A stretch of 64,000 nucleotides of DNA from Euborellia annulipes (GCA_023213315.1 JAKCPI010014402.1:1-64000); one strand, 5' to 3'. Shown: positions 32,369-41,622, numbered from the stretch's first letter. Notes: generated by a model from the letters alone, not told the origin. Made by a program: numbers and translations.

Positions 32369-32509
32369 GTTTTATAAGCCAAATTAAAATTGATCAGAAA
32401 GACAATTTTTAATAGTTTATATCATTCAAACAAAAACAACAATTTCAATACAAAACATTGTAACTATTTACAATAAAAATATATATTTATATTTTTAATA
32501 TATTAAACA
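32368..32509 (-). repeat. 5' LTR (142 bp)
   Basis: Identical to the 3' LTR as far as I can read. On the minus strand a TATAAATA (plus-strand 32484-32491) lies about 20 bp from the LTR start, a plausible core promoter with an unusually short U3. Confidence 0.93.
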
Positions 32510-32893
32510 GAAACGAAATTTTTTATGCTTAAAGAGGACCTTCTAGGGATTATAGGAATTTTATTTTCATTCCGAAATTCCTTTAACTTTTTGAGTTAGT
32601 AATTCGTAAACTTACGATTTCTCCCATAGGAAATGTATAGAGAAATATTTATGTATTCTTTTCATTTGTGTATTCCATGAATGTAAACAAATCCTCAATC
32701 AGACACTAGATTTGATTAGTAATCTATATATATAACTAGCTGCGGTAGGGTTGCCTTCGGCAACCCTACCCCGCTAGCCCTGGCGGGCGGCGTCTCGGGA
32801 TATGACTAAGAGTTGTCCAGATAAATGTATTTTAATTAATTATGAGGAAGAGTTTTTATTTTTTATTTTAAATATTTGATTAATATATTTTTC

Positions 32894-33064
32894 AATGGGT
32901 CGTTTTGATAACTTACCTACCCCAACATTAAAATAGCCTCCCTATGGGGAAATACATGGTGTGTGTCCTTCAGCTATTTTAATGCTGAAGGACACACACC
33001 ATGTATTTCCCCATAGGGAGGCTATTTTAATGTTGGGGTAGGTAAGTTATCAAAACGACCCATT
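32894..33064. repeat. Fold-back D1, perfect 81-bp arms
   Basis: AATGGGTCG...CTTCAGC, 9-base loop TATTTTAAT, and the exact complement to CGACCCATT. Other copies: 39562-39700 (truncated) and 45249-45419 (also 171 bp, loop in opposite orientation). No coding; mechanism unknown. Confidence 0.9.
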
Positions 33065-33245
33065 ATTTACACCCTAAGAAAGCGTCATTTTAAATTTTAT
33101 TAAAATCGAATGAAAAATAAATTTTAGGGGGAGTCAGGGGGGTGATTGAACTTTCTGAAGTCTAAAATACCATTTTTCAATTATTTACACCCTAAGAAAG
33201 CCACATTTTAAATTTTATTAAAATCGAATGAAAAATAAAAAAAAT

Positions 33246-33325
33246 AGTTAAATTCTTGGTTAAATAAAAGATAAAATTCTTTAATTAAAACCAACATCTT
33301 TTATTTAACCAAGAATTTAACTACC
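33246..33325. repeat. Inverted repeat with 27-bp perfect arms
   Basis: AGTTAAATTCTTGGTTAAAT... faces ...ATTTAACCAAGAATTTAACT with a spacer of about 23 bp. Upstream, a block of about 60 bp (TTTACACCCTAAGAAAGC...) is duplicated directly at 33064 and 33183. Confidence 0.75.
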
Positions 33326-33686
33326 GTTTATGAGATTACAATCTATAAGACTGGTTCACACTGAAAATATTAATATTATAAAAAAAATAATAATTATAGG
33401 GGTGGGGGGGGGCGCAGAGCGGAAAAATCTTTTCAAATGTCGAATTGTTAGGGGGAGGAAGAGTTTTTATTTTTCATTTTAAAGATTTGATAAATATATT
33501 TTCCGTAAAGCGAGTTAGATCCTGTTTTCCAATGCTTTGCTATGGGGTAATTGATAACCCCCAAAAAGGGGGGTTCCCTACCCCTAATTCGATATAATGA
33601 TAGCCTAAAACCACCCCCGGAAAATTCCCTACCCATTAAAAAAAACTCCATGAAAATCGGTCCAGTAGTTTCGGAGTCTATGCGTT

Positions 33687-33735
<49 letters not shown>

Positions 33736-34111
33736 GATTGTCTTTTATATAATAGTATAGATATAGAAGTATAGATTCACTAATGTCCGTCTGTCTGTCT
33801 GTCTGTCCGTCCGTCTGTCTGTCTGTCTGTCTGTCACGCTCTCTTTAGGCAACTTCCCGTTGGAATTCTGAAATGAAATTTTTTATGCATAAAGAGGACC
33901 TTCTCGGGATTACAGGAAAATTATTTTCATCCCGAAATTCCCATAACTTTTTGAGTTATTAATTTTTAAAGTTACGATTTCTCCCATAGGAAATGTATAG
34001 AGAAATATTTATGTATTCTTTTCATTTGTGTATTCCATGAATGTAAACAAATCCTCAAGCAGGCTCTGGATTGGAATAGGTAGTAATTCTTTTCTTTTCA
34101 TTAGTAAGAAG

Positions 34112-34441
34112 CAAAGGCGAGGGTCCGCCGCAGGCGGGCCCGAGCCAGCTGTCGGGGGGTCCAGGGGGCAAAGCCCCCTGTCTAGATGCAAAGGCGGGCG
34201 CCTCGGGTTCTCATAATTAAGAAAAGGCGAGGGTCCGCCGCAGGCGGGCCCGAGCCAGATGGCGGGGGGTCCAGGGGGCGAAGCCCCCCTGTATAGATGC
34301 AAAGGCGGGCGCCACGGGTTCTCATAATTAAGAAAAGGCGAGGGTCCGCCGCAGGCGGGCCCGAGCCAGCTGGAGGGGGGGTCCAGGGGGGCGAAGCCCC
34401 CCGGCTAGGCGCGAAGCCCGCCGAAGGCGGGCGACGCGGCT
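34112..34441 (+). repeat. Tandem triplication of the Helitron H1 3' end
   Basis: Three units of about 109 bp (about 34112-34220, 34225-34333, 34335-34441), each with GCGAGGGTCCGCCGCAGGCG, GGGGTCCAGGGGG and GGCGGGCG. Much more GC-rich than the surroundings. Only the last unit ends in CTAG-T. Confidence 0.8.
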
Positions 34442-34483
34442 AGTAATAATAATTTTCTTTTGATAATTATGAAGAAAAGGGTC

Positions 34484-34707
34484 GCCCTCGGGGCTTGGTG
34501 TAGAGGTTAGCGTGCTAACCTCTTATACCAAACGTCGCGCGTTCGAACCCCAGGCAGTCCGATGATTTTATTTAAGCCATTTGGATACCAAATGGCTTAA
34601 ATAGAAATGCCTGGATCCCTAATAGATATTATAAATAATTAACGGTTATCGTCAAAGTTTTAAATGGCCTAAGTTGCCGAAAATACTGTCTGAATGTGTG
34701 TGTCTAG
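34484..34707 (+). repeat. SINE-S, tail shortened
   Basis: Complete head (GCGCGTTCGAACCCC), hairpin and body to GAATGTGTGTGTC; no poly-A. Confidence 0.85.
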
Positions 34708-34802
34708 TATTATTTATAAAATACAAGAGCTGAACAATAAACTTTAACATTTCTTTTTCAAGCTTTTTTTTTTAGCTACATACCTTTGAAGATGTTTATT
34801 TA

Positions 34803-35063
34803 TTTATTTTTTTTTTTAAACATTCACACTTTTTTCCCATTCACACACACATTCACACAGTCTTTTCGGCAACTTAGGCCATATAAGACTTTGACGATAA
34901 CCGTTATTTATTAATTTATCTATTATTGGGGTCCAGGCATTCTTATTTAAGCCATCTGGTATCCAAATGGCTTAAATAAAATCATCGGACTGCCTGGGGT
35001 CCGAACCCGCGACGTTTGGTATATGAAGTTAGCACGCTAACCTCTACACCATGCCCCGAGGGC
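34803..35063 (-). repeat. SINE-S, full length with perfect 15-bp duplication
   Basis: GAAGATGTTTATTTA at 34788-34802 and 35064-35078. Poly-T tail at left, complete head at right. Confidence 0.95.
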
Positions 35064-35306
35064 GAAGATGTTTATTTACAATACTTGATTCATTCTTTCC
35101 AAATAACTTCTGAACGGATTGTCATTAAATTCGCTCTAATTTTAATATAACCCATTGTGGTTATTTTTATTTTTTTTTATCTACATTCAGGTATTATAAA
35201 AAAATATGGTGGAGATAAGCACATCACACTACCCTCCCCGCTGCCTACAGATACGATTTAAACGCCATAAAAATCCATCCGCCCTCTCTGGTTATGAAAT
35301 TGATTG

Positions 35307-36007
35307 AAAAAAAAATCTGGTGTGACTGGCGCACAGCACACAACTTTCTCTTACCTTCGGTAATCGAAAGTTGTGTATTGTGCTTGTCACACCAGATTTT
35401 TTGTGTCGACATATATTTAGTCCCCGACAGTAGGGAACATTTGAATTCAGATGTAAAATTTATAAGTATGGGAAAATATTTATATTTTGTTACCATGGCA
35501 ACCATTTCTCCTATCTTCCCTATGAAATACAAGAGTAAAGTGGTCTTCAGAAGATTTCAATCGCAAAATGAGAATATACATTTTAAAGAGCATCTAAAAA
35601 ATAATTGATTTTTGAATTTAAAAAAAAATCGTTGGAGCAAATTTTGAGAAAATCGAAAAAAACTGAAAAAGTACATCAGTAAAGTACTAGTAATCTTTGG
35701 CCGATTTTGATTAAAAGCTTATTTTTCCGGTCCCGGGGGGTGTTTAAGTTAAATATAGAATTTCAACCTCGTAGCTCAATTCCTTCATGCTTAAAATTGA
35801 ACACACACACACACACACACACACACACCCACCCACCCACCCACCCACACACAGACAGACCATGTCGCGAAAACCACTTTTTTGGATTCAGGGGACCTCA
35901 AAACGTGAAGATCCATCAAAATCTCGACATCGAATTTTTGACATGAATCCAATACTTTCTCTCTATATATATATTACATATATACATAGGTAAGAGAAAG
36001 TAAAAAA
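35307..36007 (+). mobile_element. Family A element, full length
   Basis: Both hairpins, X-box at 35489-35502 and CA/CCCA microsatellite at about 35804-35848. Closely resembles the copies at 60451 and 728. Confidence 0.9.
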
Positions 36008-36575
36008 AGAAGATAATAAAATTTTATTCTCTTATTCAATATTTGAATATCAATTGTTGATTGGCTCTCTCTCTCTATTTCTATTTTTTTTTTTTTTTTA
36101 TCACTACAACTTACAAAATTGTGATAGAATTATTTAGTTATAAAAAAAAATTATAAAAAATTTATCTCTTTTTTTTTTTTAATTAAATTATCAATGTTTT
36201 CCAATATAAAAATGATTTAGATGTGGGTTGAAATAATAATAGAAACAAAACTAGCCTTGAGTTTTATTTTTTCTCAACTATCCGCTTCGCCTGCCTTTGG
36301 TGCTCATTTGCCTTCCCGAGTAAGAATGATTAAAAGTGATCGAGGGATAAACACGCCCGCACCAGGGACCTACAGAGATACATACGCCCGCACCAGGGAC
36401 ACACACAGTAGATTGAAAGTGACCAGAAAAAAAATGTGTGTCCCTGGTGTGGACGTGTATATCCCTGTGTCCTTCAAGGTTCACTATGCAGACCTGCTGC
36501 GGGCGTGTTCCTAAAAAAAAAATTTGCACGGCAGAAAAATCCCGTAATCCTAAAAAAAATATGGGGAATGACTTC
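36008..36575. other. Unassigned; short repeated hairpin
   Basis: CGCCCGCACCAGGGAC occurs at about 36354 and 36386; the second faces TGTGTCCCTGGTGTGGACG at about 36440. No gene recognised; ORFs here follow the repeat. Confidence 0.45.
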
Positions 36576-37109
36576 CCCGAGACTTTCTCGTATATTCTTT
36601 TGGAATTACGTCTGGGTGTGTGTGTAAACACGATTGCTTAAAAACCAAAGCAGCTAGATCGATGAAACTTGGTATGTGCTCCTTACACTAAAATTGTAGA
36701 TTTCTATCAACTTTTGGAGTAAATACGTCACTTGGAAGTAGTACTTTACTTTGTTTCACAAATTCATTTGTTTATATATACCCTTTTTTTAATGACACCT
36801 GTATGATTTTGTTTTGATTTTTTTATCAAAATTAACGAAAATTTTCTATTTCTTCTGTGATTATTTCAAAAACTATTCAGTTTTCGAAAAAATGTCAAAG
36901 AATAAAAACTTTTTAAAATAGAGTATTTTATCATAATATAACAAAAAAATTGAAAATTTCAAAATTTTGGAAAAAACTTTTTTAAGTAAAGTACTACTTC
37001 CAAGTGACGTATTTACTCCAAAAGTTGATAGAAATCTACAATTTTAGTGTAAGGAGCACATACCAAGTTTCATCGATCTAGCTGCTTTGGTTTTTAAGCA
37101 ATCGTGTTT

Positions 37110-37140
<31 letters not shown>

Positions 37141-37257
37141 TAATGCCAAAAATGGTTTTTTTGGACTCAGGGAGGTCTAAAACGTGGAGAAACATCAAAA
37201 TCTCGAAGTCGAATTTTTTTACGATTACATAACTTTCTCTATACGAGAAAGTAAAAA
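36576..37257. mobile_element. Family A-prime element with long fold-back
   Basis: Ends GAGACTTTCTCGTAT and CTTTCTCTATACGAGAAAGT, related to the A right-hand hairpin, with a similar flank (GGACTCAGG, AAACGTGGAG, CATCAAAATCTCGA). Arms at about 36610-36752 and 36985-37118 are near-perfect complements around a spacer of about 230 bp. Non-coding. Confidence 0.75.
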
Positions 37258-37414
37258 ACAAAAAGATAAAATGATTTCCATGAGAGGGAGAAAAATTTTC
37301 CGCCGAAGACGAGCAATTGCAAAATTTTAAAGTTGTAAGGCGTCAATTATTGTTCTGCATCGGGTCGCCAAAATCCTAGACCCGGCACTGTGTACAGGCT
37401 CCGTATTTGTTAAA

Positions 37415-37555
37415 TATGCAGCGGATGACGTCATCTTCATTATGAATACTTCTCGCCATTTTGAGTATGCATCCACAACTAATAAATAACTCAGCCTATC
37501 TATTAGCACAGCATCAATTCGCGATCATGGTTTCTCAGGCGTTTTCCATGGACAA
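37415..37555 (-). pseudogene. Ty3/gypsy integrase fragment
   Basis: Minus strand reads PWKTPEKP, a stop, SRIDAVLIDRLSYLLVVDAY, SKWREVFIMK: the start of an integrase catalytic core with its first Asp region (VVDAYSKW). A stop replaces a conserved Trp. A different lineage from the element at 28592, judged by sequence. Flanks are unrelated. Confidence 0.75.
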
Positions 37556-37591
37556 GGATCGGATTTTCTTGGCACAAAGAAAAAATGCATT

Positions 37592-37741
37592 TCTTTTATA
37601 TATTTGTAAGTTTTTGTAAAAAAACAAACAAAAATTTGTAACTTTAGTTCCAAACCGAAGAAAGGAAAGGAGGAAGTCAAATAAAAAAATAAAGTAAAAA
37701 TTTAGCAGTCAAATATAATTTATAGGTAGCCATGCTAGAAC
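37592..37741. repeat. Repeat R, copy 1
   Basis: About 150 bp shared with 44187-44335 (TTTATATATTTGTAA, GGAGGAAGTCAAATAAA, AAATTTAGCAG.CAAATATAA, TAGCC.TGCTAGAACC). Class unknown; possibly the 3' end of an element. Confidence 0.6.
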
Positions 37742-37742
37742 C

Positions 37743-37968
37743 ACACTCACACACACATTCACACAGTCTTTTCGGCAACTTAGGCCATTTAAGACTTTTA
37801 CGATTTCCGTTATAGAGATTAATATACATATATGGGGTCCAGACATTCTTATTTAAACCATCTGGTATCCAAATGGCTCAAATAAAATCATCGGACTGCC
37901 TGGGTCCGAACCCGCAATGTTTGGTATACGAGGTTAGCACGCTAACCTCTACACCAAGCCCCGTGGGC
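37743..37968 (-). repeat. SINE-S copy
   Basis: Tail without poly-T, body and complete head (CCAAGCCCCGTGGGC). Confidence 0.85.
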
Positions 37969-38017
37969 CTTTTCTTCTTAATTATGAAAAGAAAATTATT
38001 ATTATTCCATTCCAATT

Positions 38018-38575
38018 GCCCCCGGGTCTGGCGTAGTAGGTAGCGTGCCTACCTCCTATACCAATCATCGGGCTCGGACCCAGGCAGTCCGATGATTTTA
38101 TTAAAGCCATTTGGATACCAGATGGCTTAAATAGAAATGTCTGAACCCCCAATATATATATTAATCTCTATAACGGATATCGTCTAAATTATTAAATGTC
38201 CTGAGTTGCCGAAAAGACTGTGTGAGTGTGAGTGTGAATGAGAAAAAAAGTGTGAATGTTTTTTTTTTTTTTTTTAAACATTCACACTTTTTTTTCTCAT
38301 TCACACTCACACTCACACACACACATTCACACTGTCTTTTCGGCAGCTCAGGCCATATAAGACATTTACGATAACCGTTATTTATGAATTTATATATATT
38401 AGGGTCCAGGCATTTTTATTTAAGCCATCTGGTATCCAGATGGCTTAAATAAAATCATCGGACTGCCTGGGGTCCGAACCCGCGACGTTTGGTATATGAG
38501 GTTAGCACGCTAACCTCTACACCACGCCCCGTGGGCGTGTGAATGTTTTTTTAATTCTAAAAAAAATTCCTTTCC
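38018..38575 (+). repeat. SINE-S split by another SINE-S
   Basis: Head at 38018, tail to GTGTGAATG at 38260, continuing after the inner SINE as GTGTGAATGTTTTTTTAATTC. TTCCAATT flanks it on both sides inside H1. Confidence 0.85.
38261..38536 (-). repeat. SINE-S nested tail-to-tail in another SINE-S
   Basis: Full length, flanked by GTGTGAATGTTTTTTT on both sides. Together with the outer copy it forms an inverted pair of about 500 bp. Confidence 0.85.
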
Positions 38576-38695
38576 AATTCAGTGCCTGCTTGAGGATTTG
38601 TTTACATTCATGGAATACACAAATGGAACATAAATATTTCTCTATACATTTCCTATGGGAGAAATAGTAACTTTAAGAATTAATAACTCAAAATT

Positions 38696-38757
38696 TTTAT
38701 GGCGGGATGGCCTCTGGCCAACAGCCAATAATAAAAAGAAAAAAAAAAAAAAAAAAA
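38696..38757 (+). mobile_element. Extremely 5'-truncated LINE insertion
   Basis: Only GGCGGGATGGCCTCTGGCC...CAATAATAAAAAG and poly-A, the same 3' end as the LINE at 50764. Flanked by ATAACTCAAAA on both sides. Confidence 0.85.
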
Positions 38758-38917
38758 TAACTCAAAAAGTTATAGCAATTTCGGGATTAAAATAATTTTC
38801 CTGTAATCCAGAAAAGGTCCTCTTTATGCATATAAAATTTCATTTCAAAATTCCAACGGGAAGTTGCCTAAATAGAGCCTGACAAACGGACATTAGCGAA
38901 TTATATATATAGATTTT

Positions 38918-39292
38918 CGATAAGTGATTTCAGAAATATATTGAAATTCTAAATACTAATCTAATTAAGGCGCCAGCTTAAATTTTCAAATATTAGTCCC
39001 ACATCCACTTTTTACCTCGCTATACAATATACTCAAACAAGTTTAGTCTAATTGAAACCATTTAATGCATTAAATGGAGAGGGATAGAAAATTGTGTGTG
39101 GATGTTAACAGGTAGGCTATCTACACTCTCCTCCCCCCTCCCCCCTGTACTTGAGACCAGGTGTGTGTGGCGAAGAAGAGATAATAGGATTTTGTCATCA
39201 AAGTTAATTTCATTTTAAGCTTATTTAAAAATCAATTCATTTAAGATTAGAATTTTCGTTTTGTATTATATAAATTAATAAATTGCGACTAG
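38918..39292. other. No recognisable feature
   Basis: AT-rich; C-rich run near 39130-39150. Confidence 0.5.
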
Positions 39293-39396
39293 TGTCACAG
39301 CACACAACTTTCTCTTATCTTCGGTAATCGCAAGTTGTGTTCTGTGCTTGTTACGCCATATTTTTTACGACGACATATATTTAGTTTCCAACAGTA

Positions 39397-39560
39397 CATT
39401 TTTTTTTTAAACACTCACACTTTTTTCTCATTCACACTCACACTCACACACCCATTCATACATTATTTTCGGCAACTCAGACTTTAAAGATAACCGTTAT
39501 ATTTGAGATAATAGCTATTGGGGGTCCAGGCATTTCTATTTAAGCCATTTGGTATCCAAA
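39397..39560 (-). repeat. SINE-S, 5' truncated
   Basis: Poly-T, tail and body up to GGTATCCAAAT. Its truncated end abuts fold-back D2. Confidence 0.85.
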
Positions 39561-39561
39561 T

Positions 39562-39700
39562 CATTAAAATAGCCTCCCTATGGGGAAATACATGGTGTTT
39601 GTCCTTCAGCTATTTTAATGCTGAAGGACAAACACCATGTATTTCCCCATAGGGAGGCTATTTTAATGATGGGGTAGGTAAGTTATCAAAACGACCCATT
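39562..39700. repeat. Fold-back D2, one arm truncated
   Basis: Left arm starts at CATTAAAATAGCC (outer 32 bp missing); right arm complete to CGACCCATT. Arms otherwise match over about 49 bp. Confidence 0.85.
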
Positions 39701-39884
39701 CAAGAAATGTAAAATTTATAAGAATGGGAAAATATTTATATTTTCTTACCATAGCAACCATTTCTATTATCTTTTCTATCAAGTACAAGAGTAGAATGTG
39801 CTTTTTTTTTTTTTTTTTTTTATTTATTAGGGGTGACCCCTCAGTCATTCCCTTCACATACATATATACAAAAATCCATATAAA

Positions 39885-40058
39885 TAACATAGTAAAATAT
39901 TAAAGTAGCAAGTTATATACATATAAGAAACATAGTAAAAATAATAGAGTAGCAAGTTATATACATATAAATAACATAGTAAAAATAATAGAGTAGCAAG
40001 TTATATACATATAAATAAAATAGTAAAAATAATAGAGTAGCAAATTACATATACACAA
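39885..40058. repeat. 44-bp tandem repeat, about 4 units
   Basis: Unit AAATAACATAGTAAAAATAA plus TAGAGTAGCAAGTTATATAC plus AT. Lies between the LINE ORF and its poly-A. Confidence 0.85.
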
Positions 40059-40069
40059 AAAAATATCTT

Positions 40070-40455
40070 TCAAAATTTCAGATGGGATGATGTAAGAAAT
40101 CTATTGAGGTGAAGCGCTATTGTTGCATTGGGGTGTCTTATTATTTTCTCGAAAGTTGGAGGGTCCCGGAAATTTGGTTGGATATTATTTATAAATGTTG
40201 CTCTTTGTGACGTAAACAGCGGGCAGACGAAAATTAGGTGCTCTGGTGTTGCTGGTGTTGCCGAACAGATGCAATATGGTGAGGGAGCAAGGGAGAATCT
40301 ATGGAGATGTGCATTGCAGCAAGTATGATTTATCCTTATCCGATTAATATTGACTATTTCTTGTCTAGTGGTTTGCGTGCATGTTTTAAACCAGGGGGGA
40401 CCAGGAAGACTTTTTACTTTTGAGAGGGATTTGCCTTTAATTTGCGATGTTTGCG
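40070..40455 (-). pseudogene. LINE ORF2 C-terminus (post-RNase H domain)
   Basis: Minus strand contains INRIRINHTCCNAHLHRF, SPYCICSATPATPEHLIFVC, PLF and a stop at 40070-40072. RLRxxHT...C.C....TPEHL...CP is the cysteine-histidine tail of ORF2 in I/jockey/R1-type LINEs after RNase H. Only about 125 codons are present; open but lacking reverse transcriptase. Confidence 0.8.
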
Positions 40456-40755
40456 ACCAGTAGAATGTGCTTCAAAACATTTCAATGATAAAATGTGAAT
40501 ATATTTTAAAGGGAATCTAAAAAATAATTGATTTATGAATTTTAATCAAAATAGTTGAAGCGAATTTTAAGAAAATCGAGATAAAAACTGAAAAAGTGCA
40601 TCAGTAATTTTCTCAGCATCCCCTGGACCAAGTCATAACCGTAACAAAAAAGATGTTTGTCTCCCGCATTGAACCATTTCTTGACAATCCGTTGTGTAGA
40701 ACAGGATTTATTCTTCATATGATAATAAAAACTGGAATTTTATTTAATCCCTTTG

Positions 40756-41234
40756 GTTTTTTACTTTCTTTTATAGGCGGATAGACATGTGAAAAATTCG
40801 ATGTCGACATTTTGATGGAAATACATGTTTTGAGGTCTCCTGTCCAAAAAATGTGCTCTGTCTGTGAACAAAATATCTCAAGATCGAAATGAGCTAGGAG
40901 GTTGAAATTTTATATTTAAGTTAGGCACCTCCCTAGGACGTGAAATATGCTTTTTATCGAAATCATCCAAAGAGTACTAATACTTTTCTGATGCACTTTT
41001 TCAGTTTTTTCTATTTTCTTAAAATTCGCTTCAACGATTTTGTTTAAAATTCATAATTCAATTATTTTTTAGAGGCTCTTTCAAATGTATATTCTCATTT
41101 TGGCATTGAAATCTTCTGAAGATCACTTAACTCTTGTACTTCATAAGAGAGATAAGAGAAATGGTTGCTATGGTAACAAAATATAAATATTTTCCCATTC
41201 TTATAAATTTTACATTTCTTGAATGTACCGTACT
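40756..41234 (-). mobile_element. Family A element, left-end body only
   Basis: Short ACTTTCTTTTATAGG terminus, body through GTTGCTATGGTAAC (X-box with one change) to GAATGTACCGTACTG, where the SINE begins. Confidence 0.8.
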
Positions 41235-41489
41235 GCCCCGGGCTTGGTGTAGTAGGTAGCGTGAATACCTACTATACCGAACGTCGCGGATTCGGACGCC
41301 AGGCATTCCGATGATTTTATTTAAGTCATTTGGATACCAAATGGCTTAAATAGAAATGCCTGAACCCCCAATAGATATATATATATATATATTACAACGG
41401 TTATCGTCAAAGTCTTAAACGGCCTAAGTTGCCGAAAATACTGTGTAAATGTGAGTGTGAGAGTGAATGAGAAAAAAGTGTGAATGTTT
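41235..41489 (+). repeat. SINE-S, full length
   Basis: GCCCCGGGCTTGGTGTAG head to GTGTGAATGTTTAAAAAA. It separates two A pieces in opposite orientation, so it is not a simple insertion into one element. Confidence 0.85.
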
Positions 41490-41622
41490 AAAAAAATCTG
41501 GTGTGACTGGCGCACAGCACACAACTTTCTCTTACCCTTCGGTAAGAGAAAGTTGCGCACTGTGCTGGTCACACCAGATTTTTTGTGTCGAGATATATTT
41601 AGTTTCCGATAGCACCTTAGTT
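41490..41622 (+). repeat. Family A left hairpin
   Basis: CTGGTGTGACTGGCGCAC ... GTGCTGGTCACACCAGATT hairpin and TATTTAGTTTCCGATAGCAC, then unrelated sequence. Confidence 0.8.

Larger units (their letters stand above)
28592..32509 (-). mobile_element. Ty3/gypsy LTR retrotransposon, recent but defective
   Basis: 3918 bp, minus strand, flanked by a 5-bp duplication GAAAC (28587-28591, 32510-32514). Removing the element and one GAAAC restores the H1 sequence. Two 142-bp LTRs appear identical. Order on the minus strand: 5' LTR, serine-tRNA primer site, gag-protease-reverse transcriptase, RNase H, integrase, polypurine tract, 3' LTR. Two reading-frame breaks exist: one base missing near 30340-30343 and an internal deletion near 29630. 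No env-like ORF. Identical LTRs imply recent insertion, so the damage may predate insertion, with mobilisation in trans. Confidence 0.93.
28507..32721 (+). mobile_element. Helitron-like H1 copy split by the gypsy element
   Basis: Left end TCTAATTATATAATTCGC preceded by A (Helitrons start TC after A), CTAATGTCCGTTTGTC, and CTTCCCGTTGGAATTTTGAAAC up to the insertion. It resumes at 32515 with GAAATTTTTTATGC and continues to about 32721. The GC-rich 3' hairpin is missing from this copy. Compare the copies at 32722, 37969 and 53581. Confidence 0.7.
32736..33761 (-). mobile_element. Helitron-like H2 inserted in H1
   Basis: Minus strand: 5' end TCTATACTATTATATAAAAG after A (33762 complement), then a GTCT/GACA microsatellite (33690-33735) and a conserved block (CGGTCCAGTAGTTTCGGAGT on plus). 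3' end: perfect hairpin GGTAGGGTTGCC-GAA-GGCAACCCTACC, GCAG, CTAG, followed by T. The A/T target, TC start and CTRR end fit Helitrons. It contains fold-back D1 and a second hairpin. Confidence 0.75.
32722..34441 (+). mobile_element. Helitron-like H1 copy split by H2
   Basis: Starts TCTATATATATAA after A at 32721, is interrupted at 32736-33761, and resumes TATAGATTCACTAATGTCCG. Body: GTCT microsatellite, CTTCCCGTTGGAATTCTG and the GAAATATTTATGTATTC region. It ends in GCCCGCC-GAA-GGCGGGC hairpin, GACGCGG and CTAG followed by T: a textbook Helitron 3' end. No Rep/helicase; non-autonomous. Confidence 0.75.
37969..38917 (-). mobile_element. Helitron-like H1 copy with nested SINEs and a LINE
   Basis: H1 pieces at 37969-38017 (TTCTTAATTATGAAAAG), 38576-38695 and 38757-38917, ending TTATATATATAGATT (5' end on minus). 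Interrupted by SINEs (38018-38575) and a LINE tail (38696-38757). The GC-rich 3' end is absent. Confidence 0.7.
39804..40458 (-). mobile_element. 5'-truncated LINE
   Basis: T run at left (poly-A on minus) and perfect 14-bp duplication AGTAGAATGTGCTT (39790-39803, 40459-40472) within family A. Contains the C-terminal ORF2 fragment and a 44-bp tandem array in the 3' UTR. Confidence 0.9.
39293..40608 (+). mobile_element. Family A element with SINE, fold-back and LINE insertions
   Basis: A sequence at 39293-39396 (hairpin and TATTTAGTTTCCAACAGTAC), 39701-39803 and 40459-40608. The right half is lost. The X-box is mutated. Confidence 0.8.

Noticed and set aside
36221..36641. Cluster of four overlapping ORFs up to 117 codons
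   Set aside because: They arise from a repeated CGCCCGCACCAGGGAC hairpin and microsatellite; no domain and no consistent strand.
39885..40058. CRISPR-like array
   Set aside because: 44-bp units are contiguous with no variable spacers, and the DNA is eukaryotic; an ordinary minisatellite.
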